Of a DNA stretch of 34,071 nucleotides, positions 7,632-16,374 are shown in pieces. The stretch spans positions 61,411-95,481 of the forward strand of contig DCEG01000112.1 of the NCBI GenBank assembly GCA_002316835.1. The letters run 5' to 3'. The position numbers and the translations under genes are program-made. The DNA comes from Bacteroidales bacterium UBA1035 (GTDB lineage: Bacteria; Bacteroidota; Bacteroidia; Bacteroidales; Dysgonomonadaceae). Positions within the stretch are counted from its first letter, which is position 1, and the number at the start of each line of letters is the position of its first letter. Under the pieces are notes generated by a model, which ran no database searches, was not told where the DNA came from, and saw nothing but the letters and a program-made list of their open reading frames with translations.

Positions 7632-8636
7632 ATGTATAAAAAGATTGCGCTGTTGTTGCTTCTTGCCGTTGTCATTGCTTCTTGTGGTGCAAGAAAAACT
7701 GCAGTAACTTCTACAAAAAAACTCACAGGTACTCAACAAGATATTATCGATTACGGAATGAAATACCTCAACAAACCGTATCGATATGCCGGAAAAGGGC
7801 CAAATGCTTTCGACTGCTCAGGTTTCACTTCGTTTGTATTCAAAGAGTTTGGATTTAATTTAAGCACTAGTTCTGCAGGACAGGACAAGCAAGTCCCAAG
7901 CATCAGAAAGAAAGAAGATCTGCAGGTAGGAGATCTGGTTTTTTTTGAAGGCAGGGCACATAACGGAAGAGTCGGACATGTGGGAATTGTAAAGGAAATT
8001 CTTTCAAACGGCGAGTTTCGGTTTCTTCACGCATCCACTTCCAACGGTGTTATCGTATCCCGTTCCACAGAACCCTACTATTCTTCCCGATACCTGCGCG
8101 GTGGAAGAATCTTGCAAGAAAACAATCAAATTGCAATGGCTAATAAAACTTCTGAAAATGATAATTCGAAACAGAAGAGAGTCAGCGATAAACGGAAAAA
8201 CGCATTCACTCCTGCAAAAGCTAAAGAACAAGTCTTGATTAAAGCACCCAAAACACAAACTGAAAAAGAAATAGAAGTTGCTGTCGCTCAAAATCCTAAT
8301 ACTCCGGAATTGAAAGAGGTAGAAAGCGACTCATTAATTATTCACTCACGCCCTGTTACCCAACCTCTCTCCGATTCTGCACAAAATAAACAAGACAAAA
8401 ATGGAATCAGTCAACTGGTAGCTCAGGCTATGACGCGCCCCGATACAACATCTATTCCAAAACCTGAGGAAACAAATGTTACTTTAAAAGATTCCATTTC
8501 GCATCAAGTGGAACCGGGTGAAACACTTTACTCCATTTCGCGAAAATACAATTGTTCCGTGGTTCAACTAAAGGAATGGAATCCTCAATTGGGGACAGTA
8601 TTAAAATCGGGTGATTTATTGAAGATATACAAATAA
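7632..8636 (+). CDS. NlpC/P60 cell-wall endopeptidase lipoprotein with C-terminal LysM
   Basis: 334 aa. Lipoprotein signal with lipidated Cys18 (VIASC). The NlpC/P60 domain is at about residues 35-160, with the catalytic triad visible: Cys62 in FDCSGFTSF, His116 in GHVGIV, and His133 in FLHAST. Members cleave peptide bonds in peptidoglycan stems, often next to D-iso-glutamate. A long charged, low-complexity linker (about 165-285) leads to a LysM domain at about 289-333 (VEPGETLYSISRKYNCS...LKSGDLLKIY), which binds glycan strands. It is expected on the periplasmic side, tethered by lipid. It ends at a strong terminator shared with the convergent lipoprotein gene. Confidence 0.92.
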   Translation: MYKKIALLLLLAVVIASCGARKTAVTSTKKLTGTQQDIIDYGMKYLNKPYRYAGKGPNAFDCSGFTSFVFKEFGFNLSTSSAGQDKQVPSIRKKEDLQVGDLVFFEGRAHNGRVGHVGIVKEILSNGEFRFLHASTSNGVIVSRSTEPYYSSRYLRGGRILQENNQIAMANKTSENDNSKQKRVSDKRKNAFTPAKAKEQVLIKAPKTQTEKEIEVAVAQNPNTPELKEVESDSLIIHSRPVTQPLSDSAQNKQDKNGISQLVAQAMTRPDTTSIPKPEETNVTLKDSISHQVEPGETLYSISRKYNCSVVQLKEWNPQLGTVLKSGDLLKIYK

Positions 8637-8641
8637 ACAAC

Positions 8642-8669
8642 AAGAGGTGCTCCAATCGAAGCACCTCTT
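8642..8669. terminator. Bidirectional terminator hairpin between convergent genes
   Basis: Perfect 10-bp stem AAGAGGTGCT/AGCACCTCTT with an 8-base loop. It lies between the stops of the NlpC/P60 gene (8636, plus) and the lipoprotein gene (8687, minus). ACTTTT follows on the plus strand. Convergent placement supports use in both directions. Confidence 0.75.
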
Positions 8670-8686
8670 ACTTTTAAATGACTTTT

Positions 8687-9481
8687 TTATGGCGCTGTCA
8701 CAAATTTCGGAGCAGGATACGTTGTCGGAGGCGTAATATCCATCGGCTCGGAAGAAGACTTCGGATCCGGTGCATTTGAAAACAACGATAACGGAAGGCC
8801 AGAAACCGAAATAATGTTCTCGATTTTCACTGCCACTCTTGGAAGCGATGAGCTTGATCCGTCTGTCCTTTTCACTACATCCATCACTTTTAAAGCCGCT
8901 ACTCCTCGAGTTGCTCCTTTGAGGCTTCCGTTAAGCGGGTCGTAATTTATCGATACATCGCTTTTATATACTACAGCGTAAACGGTTGCGCCTTTAAGCA
9001 TGGCAAGTCCTGTTGCACGAAGCGGAGCAACGTTTGGGATTTTGTCTAACAAATCTTCCGATTTATTCATCCCCGCAAAGAAATTCAACGTTCCGTTAGT
9101 AGTAGGGCCGACACTTTTCCACGAATCGGGGATGGTTTTTGGAGCAAACCAACCCTCATCACCTACCTGTCCGGTATAAAGCCAAATTGTTTTACCAACG
9201 TTACTTACGAAATAAGGAAGAGGCTTTCTAAGACCAACCTCTGCGATATCATCGTTAATTTCCTTATCCTTAAAATAATTAGGCTTCTCATCGGTATAAA
9301 TACTTTCTTCATCAATTAACAGAAAAACTGCGCCGCCGGTCAAAACGGGTGCAGGTTCTTCAATCTTATCCGGTTCATCGACAATCGGATCTTCTGCCTG
9401 ACACGATACACCCATTGATAAAATGAGCACTGAACTAGCAAGCAGCATTACTAACCAATTCTTTTTTTGTAATGACTTCAT
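8687..9481 (-). CDS. Unrecognised lipoprotein
   Basis: 264 aa from the Met at 9481, which gives a normal lipoprotein signal: KKNW, a hydrophobic core, then GVSC. A longer form starting at 9514 would add 11 lysine/asparagine-rich residues before the signal and is less likely. After the cysteine comes an acidic stretch (QAEDPIVDEPDKIEEP) resembling the surface-export signal of Bacteroidota lipoproteins. The rest is beta-rich with no enzyme motif that I recognise, and the C-terminus is proline-rich. I do not assign a function. It is monocistronic between a convergent terminator and the prfB promoter region. Confidence 0.7.
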   Translation of the reverse strand: MKSLQKKNWLVMLLASSVLILSMGVSCQAEDPIVDEPDKIEEPAPVLTGGAVFLLIDEESIYTDEKPNYFKDKEINDDIAEVGLRKPLPYFVSNVGKTIWLYTGQVGDEGWFAPKTIPDSWKSVGPTTNGTLNFFAGMNKSEDLLDKIPNVAPLRATGLAMLKGATVYAVVYKSDVSINYDPLNGSLKGATRGVAALKVMDVVKRTDGSSSSLPRVAVKIENIISVSGLPLSLFSNAPDPKSSSEPMDITPPTTYPAPKFVTAP

Positions 9482-9650
9482 AAGAAATTTGTTTTTATTT
9501 TTTGAATTACGCAAAATATTCAGGAGCTGCAGTCCTTATTCTTTGAAGTTTTTTAGGATGAAAAGTTTAACCGAAAAAAAAGATTAATGTTTTTTATATT
9601 TTTTATATCTCGTTGAAAACTGATGGAGTTAAAGGCTGATTCGTTTACCG

Positions 9651-9682
9651 TTTGCAATAAATCTGAGTTTTTTGTATCTTTG
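9651..9682 (+). promoter_or_regulatory. prfB promoter (TTTG-N20-TATCTTTG)
   Basis: TTTG at 9651-9654, a spacer of exactly 20 bases, and TATCTTTG at 9675-9682, 21 bases before the ATG at 9704. This is one of the best matches to the Bacteroidota vegetative promoter in the window. Confidence 0.75.
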
Positions 9683-9703
9683 CGCCCTTTAAAACAACAA
9701 AAA

Positions 9704-10817
9704 ATGATTACTACAGACCAACTTAAAGATGTGTTGGAGCGTGAGCAAGCGCTGAGGGGGTATCTTTGACATCGATGCAAAGACAATCCAACTTGAAGAA
9801 GAAGAACTGAAAACCCAGGCTCCCGAATTTTGGAACGATAACAAAGCTGCCGAAGCACAAATGAAAATAGTGCGTGAACTGAAAGGCTGGCTCAAAGCTT
9901 ACGACGAAGTAAAATCGTCGACGGACGAATTACAACTGGCGTTCGATTTTGTGAAAGAAGGTATCGTAACCGAAGAAGAGGTTGATGCCAACTACGCCAA
10001 GGCTCTTGAATTCATAGAAAATCTGGAACTGAAAAATATGCTTCGCCGTGAAGAGGATCAGCTCGGTGCAGTACTAAAAATAAACGCGGGTGCAGGCGGA
10101 ACCGAAAGTCAGGACTGGGCATCGATGCTCTTCCGGATGTATCAGCGCTGGTGCGAAGAAAAAGGCTACAAAACAACAGTCACCAACTGGCAGGATGGCG
10201 ACGACGCAGGTATAAAAACCGCTACATTACAGGTAGAAGGCGATATTGCCTACGGTTTTTTGAAAAGTGAAAACGGTGTACATCGACTCGTAAGAGTTTC
10301 GCCATACAATGCGCAAGGCAAGCGGATGACGTCATTTGCATCGGTCTTTGTGGTCCCCTTGGTGGACGACAGTATTGAAATAGACGTAAATCCGGCAAAT
10401 TTGTCATGGGATACGTTTCGCTCATCGGGTGCAGGCGGACAGAACGTAAACAAGGTTGAAACGGGTGTGCGATTACATTATATGTATAAAGATCCCGACA
10501 CAGGTGCGGAACAGGAAATTGTTATTGAAAATACTGAAAGCCGTTCGCAGCTCGGTAATCGTGAAAACGCCCTGCGTTTACTTAAATCGCAACTTTACGA
10601 AATTGAACTCGAAAAACGTCGTGCGGCACAAGCACAAATTGAAGCAGGAAAGAAGAAAATCGAATGGGGCTCGCAAATCCGCAGCTACGTTTTCGACGAC
10701 CGCCGAGTAAAAGACCACCGCACCAACTACCAGACATCTGACGTTACGGGCGTAATGGACGGTGATTTGGACGATTTCATTAAGGCATATTTGATGGAAT
10801 TTGGAGGAGAAGCGTAA
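9704..10817 (+). CDS. prfB: Peptide chain release factor 2, with programmed +1 frameshift
   Basis: RF2 reads UGA and UAA stop codons and triggers peptide release. The gene is in two frames. Codons 1-21 run from the ATG at 9704 to CTT at 9764-9766, followed by an in-frame TGA at 9767-9769. Skipping the T at 9767 resumes with GAC (9768) and continues to 10817, giving 370 aa, the normal RF2 length. The shift site has the textbook form: an internal Shine-Dalgarno-like AGGGGG at 9755-9760, then TAT CTT TGA C. The catalytic GGQ is at residues 244-246. The stop-recognition tripeptide reads SPY (199-201) rather than SPF. A caller that ignores the shift would start the protein at 9861 and lose 52 residues. 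Confidence 0.95.
9755..9770 (+). promoter_or_regulatory. prfB autoregulatory +1 frameshift site
   Basis: AGGGGG, three bases, then CTT TGA C. The purine-rich tract pairs with the 16S rRNA tail and pushes the ribosome forward when RF2 is scarce at the UGA. The complete element, including the slippery CUU and the C after UGA, is intact here. Confidence 0.93.
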
Positions 10818-10845
10818 AACCGATTTGCAATTTCAGTTTGGAGTT

Positions 10846-11637
10846 TTATAATTCATAAATCTCTTTTTCTATAGAAAGTCCAAATAGGGCAAAATCATAC
10901 TTCACCGGATCATCCGGATCCAACAACCGAAGGTTTTCTGTAAGTTCCACAGCTGTTTTCCAATCGGTTTGTTTGCGTGTAATCAAACCCAATTTGCGGG
11001 CGGTTCTGTCCACATGCACATCAATGGGGCAAATAAGGTCTTTCGGTTTGATTTTTTTCCACAAACCAAAATCGACTTCTTTATTATCGCAACGAACCAT
11101 CCAGCGTAAAAACATATTCAAACGTTTACAGGTGGAATTTCTTGCAGGAGTAGCCACATGTTTTTGTGTACGTCCGGGTGCATGCGGGTGATTGGAGAAA
11201 TACCGTTCAAAGTGAATTAATGAACTTTCCATATCAGCGAAACCAGTTTTTGGGATAAAAGCATCTTCTAAACTATCGTTTTCTTTATAATGTCGCTGCA
11301 AAAAATCCACAAAATACAACAGATCGGTATCATTAAACGTACGGTGTTTAAATCCTAATAATTGTTTCAAATCATCTTCGGAATGATGTAAAATAAATTC
11401 ATGTGGTTCATTATTGAATCTTTCCACCAACTCCGTCGATTTTTGAATTATGGTCTTACGTTGTCCCCAGGCAAAGGTGGCTGCAAAAAAGCCCATGATT
11501 TCAATATCCTGTTTTTTCAAAAACTGATGCGGAACAAAAACAGGATCATTGTTAATAAACGACGTTTGATTGTAGAAATCAACCTTTTTATCGAGGAAAT
11601 CTTTCAAGTCTTTCTGTAAAACATGCATACTCTTCAT
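10846..11637 (-). CDS. TIGR02757 family protein (DUF2400)
   Basis: 263 aa, full length for this family of unknown function found mostly in Bacteroidota. Typical segments are an N-terminal lysine-rich helix, IENDP-like NNDPVFVPHQF, the QDIEIMGFFAATFAWGQR block near residues 43-60, and a C-terminal PIDVHVDRTARKLGL block. The helical character and the latter block recall helix-hairpin-helix DNA glycosylase-type folds, but I see no confirmed active site. A second Met four codons in is also a possible start. Divergent from the secreted protease, with a -7 element for each gene in the gap. Confidence 0.85.
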   Translation of the reverse strand: MKSMHVLQKDLKDFLDKKVDFYNQTSFINNDPVFVPHQFLKKQDIEIMGFFAATFAWGQRKTIIQKSTELVERFNNEPHEFILHHSEDDLKQLLGFKHRTFNDTDLLYFVDFLQRHYKENDSLEDAFIPKTGFADMESSLIHFERYFSNHPHAPGRTQKHVATPARNSTCKRLNMFLRWMVRCDNKEVDFGLWKKIKPKDLICPIDVHVDRTARKLGLITRKQTDWKTAVELTENLRLLDPDDPVKYDFALFGLSIEKEIYEL

Positions 11638-11649
11638 AATAAATCACAA

Positions 11650-11657
11650 CAAAAGTA
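11650..11657 (-). promoter_or_regulatory. -7 promoter element (TACTTTTG) for the TIGR02757 gene
   Basis: Minus-strand TACTTTTG matches TAnnTTTG, 12 bases upstream of the first ATG. That leaves a very short leader, or points to the second Met as the start. Confidence 0.45.
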
Positions 11658-11679
11658 ACCTTATTTATCAAAAACATCT

Positions 11680-11687
11680 TAAATTTG
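11680..11687 (+). promoter_or_regulatory. -7 promoter element (TAAATTTG) for the secreted protease
   Basis: TAAATTTG matches TAnnTTTG and overlaps the TTG at 11685, which would be the first possible start codon. This supports a start further in, at 11706 (GTG) or 11715 (ATG). Confidence 0.5.
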
Positions 11688-11714
11688 CGAAGGTCAATCT
11701 TAATTGTGAAAAGT

Positions 11715-13985
11715 ATGCTCTTACCAAAAAATATTCAGAAATTTCTTATTTCAATCATATTCTCTCTCTTAACATACTCAGTATTAGCTCAAATCAGTCA
11801 TGGAGGGCAACCTCTGCCAACAAATGCCAGTGTGCAAGCACGCTCTGTTTCGCCATCTCAGATTCCGTTTGTTGATATGCCCTCATTCGACGTTCAACAA
11901 GCAATAACGCGTTCCCAAGCCGAAGGAGAAAGATTCAAAAGTCTTGAGTTTGCGCATAAATTCCATGTTTTTCTTCGTCCCGATAATTCCGGGATTACTT
12001 TTACCACAATCGACAACCTAAAAGTTTGGCGAGTGGGGCTGCGATCAAGAGGAGCATATTCTCTCAACATTCTTTTTTCGAAATTCAGGTTACCCGAGGG
12101 AGCAAAAGTTTTTGTTTATAATTCGGACCGATCGGAGGTTTTAGGTTCCTATACTCATCAGAACAATACGGAATTAAATCTTCTGCCTGTACAGCCAATC
12201 ACCGGCGATGAAATAATTGTTGAATATCAAGAACCTTTAAATGCCGCTTTTAAGGGAGAAATAGAAATAGGAGAAGTAAATCACGATTTTCGGGGCATCT
12301 TGCGCGCTACCGAGCCAGGTGATCCTAAAGCCGATTGTCATCCCAACATAGTATGTTATCCCGAAGATATTGAACCGGGAAGTGGTGTTGTAGCGCTTAT
12401 TATCAACGGGACAATCTACTGCACAGGTTCTCTTGTCAATAACTCTGCCAACGATGGGATACCATACTTAGTAACGGCAACACATTGTATCAATTTTAAT
12501 TTCAACCCATCCTTCCTGGATAACAGGCGATACGATATGGTTGCAGGAACAATTGTCGCTTTCTTCGGTTACCAATCGCCCGTTTGCGGGAAAGAAATAC
12601 GCGGGCCTGTTCAAATGACCTTAGCCTCTGCAGATTCAGTTCTGATCAGTGAAAAACACGATATTTCTCTTTTGAAATTTAAACAAATGCCACCTAAGGA
12701 ATATCAGCCTTACTATTTGGGTTGGAATGTAAGTTCTTCTCCTCAGCCACCTTTTCACGGAATACATCACCCGTACGGAGGAGCAAAGAAAGTGGCGATC
12801 GATAATAATAATTTATCCTTTGTAACAGCAAGCCTTGGCACAAATTGGGGAAATGTTGAATTTGAAAAGCAAGGACACTTAGCCGTAGATAAATGGGAGG
12901 TAGCGGCAACAGAAGAAGGGTCGTCGGGGTCGCCATTACTTGATTTAAATAAACGAATTCTTGGAACTCTGTCGGGTGGAGGTTCTTTCTGTAACAGCTC
13001 AATTGGGCCAGATGTGTACGCGTCTATATCAAAATTTTGGAATGTCACTAACTCTTTAGGAAACCCAAACTCATTAAAAAATTATCTTGACCCGGGAAAT
13101 TCCCAGTTTCAACAAATTGACGGCTTCAATCCCTACCTGAGCCAACCTTACACCAGGAATTCAAATTACGTTGTAACCGATACAGTTATTCAATCGTACC
13201 ATAACTCTGTCCCAATGTTTGCTACAAACAACACATTTGGATATAGCGAGTTTGCTGAAGAATTCCAGACGTCGGAACCGACCAAACTTGAGGGAGTTTT
13301 CGTCACTTCACCTATCAATAATAGCATTTCAAATTTAAATATCAAGTTAAAAATATATGCAGAAAACAATGGCTCACCCGGAATCTTATTACATGAAGTG
13401 CCTCTAAACTACTCCTATCGCTATTACCAAAGCGGCAGTTTCCGAGAAACGTTGCGCGACATGAGATACAACCTCGAAAACTATGTAAAATTCTCTGCAC
13501 CTGTCGATGTCTCCGGAAAGTTTTTCATCTCTTATTCCGATGCTAATAATGTGGCCAACGGATTTTCTTTACTAAATGTACAGCCAAGAAAAATTGGATC
13601 TGGAGTTGCATCAACAGCCTGGATGAAAAATGCAACGGGTTGGGTAAGATCTTCCGAAAACATTGAAAATCCCATCAACACTTCTCTGTTAATTGCTCCG
13701 TATGTAATAGGCACAGGGCTAACTGCACCAACTGACCCGGGACAAGATGAAGCAGAAATAAAAGCTTATTACAATAAAGAGGTAAACAGAATCTTTATCG
13801 AATCAAATAAAGATCTTATTTCGTGGGAAATATTCTATGTTACAGGTCAGAAAGTTTTTGAAGGAAAAGCAGAAAGCAGTATTAACAGAACATCTTTTTC
13901 TGTCGGACATTTAGCCAAAGGAATTTATGTGGTAAAAGTTAACGTTAACGATAAGATTGAGAATCTGAAAGTTTTGGTAAGATAA
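11715..13985 (+). CDS. Secreted trypsin-like serine protease with C-terminal type IX secretion (Por) sorting domain
   Basis: 756 aa from the ATG at 11715. A signal peptide covers about residues 1-26 (cleavage after VLA-Q). A beta-rich N-terminal region precedes a trypsin-like domain resembling bacterial lysyl endopeptidases. The triad is visible as His257 in VTATHC, Asp316 in KHDISLLK, and Ser404 in GSSGSP, with several cysteines likely in disulfides. A jelly-roll-like segment follows. The last 75 residues (YYNKEVNRIFIES...GQKVFEG...LAKGIYVVKVN...LKVLVR) match the type A sorting domain that directs export across the outer membrane by the type IX system. Cleavage specificity cannot be fixed. 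Upstream TTG/GTG starts at 11685 and 11706 are disfavoured because a promoter -7 element overlaps the first. Confidence 0.85.
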   Translation: MLLPKNIQKFLISIIFSLLTYSVLAQISHGGQPLPTNASVQARSVSPSQIPFVDMPSFDVQQAITRSQAEGERFKSLEFAHKFHVFLRPDNSGITFTTIDNLKVWRVGLRSRGAYSLNILFSKFRLPEGAKVFVYNSDRSEVLGSYTHQNNTELNLLPVQPITGDEIIVEYQEPLNAAFKGEIEIGEVNHDFRGILRATEPGDPKADCHPNIVCYPEDIEPGSGVVALIINGTIYCTGSLVNNSANDGIPYLVTATHCINFNFNPSFLDNRRYDMVAGTIVAFFGYQSPVCGKEIRGPVQMTLASADSVLISEKHDISLLKFKQMPPKEYQPYYLGWNVSSSPQPPFHGIHHPYGGAKKVAIDNNNLSFVTASLGTNWGNVEFEKQGHLAVDKWEVAATEEGSSGSPLLDLNKRILGTLSGGGSFCNSSIGPDVYASISKFWNVTNSLGNPNSLKNYLDPGNSQFQQIDGFNPYLSQPYTRNSNYVVTDTVIQSYHNSVPMFATNNTFGYSEFAEEFQTSEPTKLEGVFVTSPINNSISNLNIKLKIYAENNGSPGILLHEVPLNYSYRYYQSGSFRETLRDMRYNLENYVKFSAPVDVSGKFFISYSDANNVANGFSLLNVQPRKIGSGVASTAWMKNATGWVRSSENIENPINTSLLIAPYVIGTGLTAPTDPGQDEAEIKAYYNKEVNRIFIESNKDLISWEIFYVTGQKVFEGKAESSINRTSFSVGHLAKGIYVVKVNVNDKIENLKVLVR

Positions 13986-14006
13986 AAAATACTAGATGAT
14001 GGGGTA

Positions 14007-15797
14007 TTACTCTTCCTCATCCGAATAAGTTTCTACCAACACATCACGATAATAATTAAAAACGGAAGATTGGGAGAGAATTCCTTTATATATTCCGTTA
14101 TTATCCACCACTGGAAGATTCCATGCTTTTGTATCTTCAAAAGTGTTCATCACTTTCTCCATGGGTGTATTGATTTTGATTTCCGCAGGTGCACCAACCA
14201 TAAATTTCTTCACCTTAAAGGTATCATAAAGTTCCGGGCGGAACATAATGTTCCGGATATCGTTTAACAAGACAAGTCCTTGTAATACTCCATTATCGTT
14301 TACCACGGGAAATATGTTTCTATTACTGCTTGAAATCACTTTCACCATATCACCAAGCGACATTTCGGGATGTACTACAGGAATATCGGTTTCAAGCATA
14401 TCCTCCACTTTCAGAAACGTAAGTACCGCTTTATCTTTATGGTGAGTTATAAGTTCTCCGCTTTTTGCCAGACGCATGGCATAAATATTGTGTTTTTCGA
14501 AAACTACAATGGTGGCGTATGAGCAGATAGAAACAATCATCAACGGCAGAAATAACTCATATCCTCCGGTAAGTTCGGCAATGAGAAACGTGCCGGTAAG
14601 CGGTGCATGCATGACGCCAGCCATAACGCCGGCCATTCCCATCAACGCAAAATTTTCCTGCGGAAGATAGGTACCGATCCCCATTTCGTTGAGCGTATAA
14701 GAATAAATAAATCCCAAAATACAACCCATAAACAGAGTAGGTGCAAATATCCCTCCCGTTCCGCCTCCGCCGTTAGTGGCGCTGGTTGCAAAAGTTTTGA
14801 AGATTAAGATTAAGCTCAAAAAGATTACTATTCCCCATCGACTTTGGGCGTTATAAAAGAAACTCTCGTTTAACAATTCGTTGAATTTATTACCTCCGGC
14901 AAGAAGCGTTTCAATGGAATTGTAACCTTCGCCAAACAAAGGCGGAAACAGGAAAATAAGTATGCTTAATGTAATGCCACCCAATACAAAACGTGTCCAT
15001 GGCTTAAGTTTCGAGTATAAATCCTCGTTCCAACTCATGGTACGGGTCACATAAAGTGACAAAAATCCACAAATAATCCCGAGCAGTATCACATACGGAA
15101 TCCGCTGAAGAGTAAAAATCTCCACTTGCGAGTATTCAAACATTGCATTGGTGCCGGTGAGTATGTATGATATGGTTGTGGCCGTAACAGATGTTACCAG
15201 CAACGGGAGGATGGAAGACAATGTTAAATCAAGCAGAAGCACCTCAATAACAAAAAGAATTCCCGCGATGGGTGCCTTGAAAATTCCGGCAATAGCGCCC
15301 GCAGCACCACAACCCACGAGAAGCATCAGGTTGCGCTGGTCGAGTTTGAAAAAGCGTCCTACATTCGATCCAATTGCCGATCCGGTGAGCACTATAGGGG
15401 CCTCTGCTCCTACCGATCCGCCAAAACCTATGGTGATGGAACTCGCTACAAGCGATGAGTACATATTATGCGGCTTGATGCGACTTTTTCGTTGTGATAT
15501 GGCATACAGTATTTTGGTAACTCCGTGGCTGATATCGTCTTTTACTAAATATTTGACAAATAATCCGGCAAGCAAAATCCCTATAATAGGATAGACCAAG
15601 TACAAATAATTTGCACCTGTCTGCGAAAAACTGTCTGTGAGAAATACTCCGACAGCATGTACGGCTAATTTTAGCACATAAGCTGCCAGCGCTGTCAGAA
15701 TACCTACGACAAAACAGGCAAACAACAGGAAATGACGCTCCTTGATATGCATCCTCCGCCAATTGTGTATTTTATCGTAAATCTCTTTCATAATCAT
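14007..15797 (-). CDS. CLC-type chloride channel/transporter with tandem CBS domains
   Basis: 596 aa. An integral membrane CLC core (about residues 1-440) is followed by a cytoplasmic CBS pair (about 450-590), which usually binds adenine nucleotides and regulates gating. CLC filter motifs are visible: GFGGSVGAEAP (retaining the gating Glu), GIFKAPIAGILFVIEV, and GGIFAPTLFMG (GxFxP). In the FVIEV stretch the residue aligning with the internal proton glutamate of the E. coli exchanger is Val, as in animal CLC channels. It begins 9 bases after tsaC and is probably the last gene of the recR-tsaC run. A Met at codon 3 is an alternative start. Confidence 0.92.
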   Translation of the reverse strand: MIMKEIYDKIHNWRRMHIKERHFLLFACFVVGILTALAAYVLKLAVHAVGVFLTDSFSQTGANYLYLVYPIIGILLAGLFVKYLVKDDISHGVTKILYAISQRKSRIKPHNMYSSLVASSITIGFGGSVGAEAPIVLTGSAIGSNVGRFFKLDQRNLMLLVGCGAAGAIAGIFKAPIAGILFVIEVLLLDLTLSSILPLLVTSVTATTISYILTGTNAMFEYSQVEIFTLQRIPYVILLGIICGFLSLYVTRTMSWNEDLYSKLKPWTRFVLGGITLSILIFLFPPLFGEGYNSIETLLAGGNKFNELLNESFFYNAQSRWGIVIFLSLILIFKTFATSATNGGGGTGGIFAPTLFMGCILGFIYSYTLNEMGIGTYLPQENFALMGMAGVMAGVMHAPLTGTFLIAELTGGYELFLPLMIVSICSYATIVVFEKHNIYAMRLAKSGELITHHKDKAVLTFLKVEDMLETDIPVVHPEMSLGDMVKVISSSNRNIFPVVNDNGVLQGLVLLNDIRNIMFRPELYDTFKVKKFMVGAPAEIKINTPMEKVMNTFEDTKAWNLPVVDNNGIYKGILSQSSVFNYYRDVLVETYSDEEE

Positions 15798-15806
15798 TAA
15801 TTTACG

Positions 15807-16370
15807 CTACTTCCTAATAATATTAATCGTTCCGTTTTTCGACAACTTGATAATACTTGAAGGCTGAACCTTATTTTTATCCTTTTGCCTGTAAGTTACA
15901 ATATAATCTACTGAGTTTTTTATTTCCTCCGATATTTCTTTGTAGTTAGCAGGTGCGATTTCACCACTGATATTTGCTGATGTAGAAACAATGGGTTTGC
16001 GAAATTGCTTGCAAAGTTCGGCCGAAAACAGTTCTGAAGTTATTCTGACTCCGATGGAACCATCCTCTGCAACGAGATTAGTTGCCAGATTTTTCGCACC
16101 GTCGTAGATAATAGTAAGCGGTTTATCGGCAAGGTCTATCAAATCCCAGGCAATGTCTGGGACTTCAGTAATATAGGTTTGTAGTTTTGCCGGATTCTCC
16201 ATTAATACCAGCATTGATTTTGAATCGTTACGCTGCTTTATTTCGTAAACTCGTTTCACAGCTTCTTCGTTGGTAGCATCGCAGCCTATTCCCCAAATGG
16301 TGTCGGTCGGATATAAGATTACACCACCATTTCGCAATACTTCGCACGCTTTTTTTATATCTTCCTGCAT
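15807..16370 (-). CDS. tsaC: L-threonylcarbamoyladenylate synthase (Sua5/YciO/YrdC family)
   Basis: 187 aa, the short TsaC/YrdC-type length without the C-terminal Sua5 domain. It makes threonylcarbamoyl-AMP from threonine, bicarbonate and ATP, the first step of the t6A37 modification of ANN-reading tRNAs. Diagnostic motifs are YPTDTIWGIGCDA (residues 20-32), KQRNDSKSMLVL (45-56, the nucleotide-binding KxR...K pattern) and PIVSTSANISGE. The start lies 4 bases after the GNAT stop codon, indicating tight translational linkage. Confidence 0.92.
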   Translation of the reverse strand: MQEDIKKACEVLRNGGVILYPTDTIWGIGCDATNEEAVKRVYEIKQRNDSKSMLVLMENPAKLQTYITEVPDIAWDLIDLADKPLTIIYDGAKNLATNLVAEDGSIGVRITSELFSAELCKQFRKPIVSTSANISGEIAPANYKEISEEIKNSVDYIVTYRQKDKNKVQPSSIIKLSKNGTINIIRK

Positions 16371-16374
16371 AATT

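Noticed and set aside
4195..8636. A polysaccharide utilization locus around the GH5 gene
   Set aside because: No SusC/SusD-like pair, sugar sensor or other glycosidase is adjacent.
11650..11674. A TTTTTG located 11-12 bases upstream of TAnnTTTG at three minus-strand promoters (TIGR02757, HAD at 7465-7490, metK at 4073-4098), as if a second promoter class with a short spacer
   Set aside because: T-rich DNA makes TTTTTG common by chance, only three cases were seen, and the spacing does not match the known 19-21 bases.
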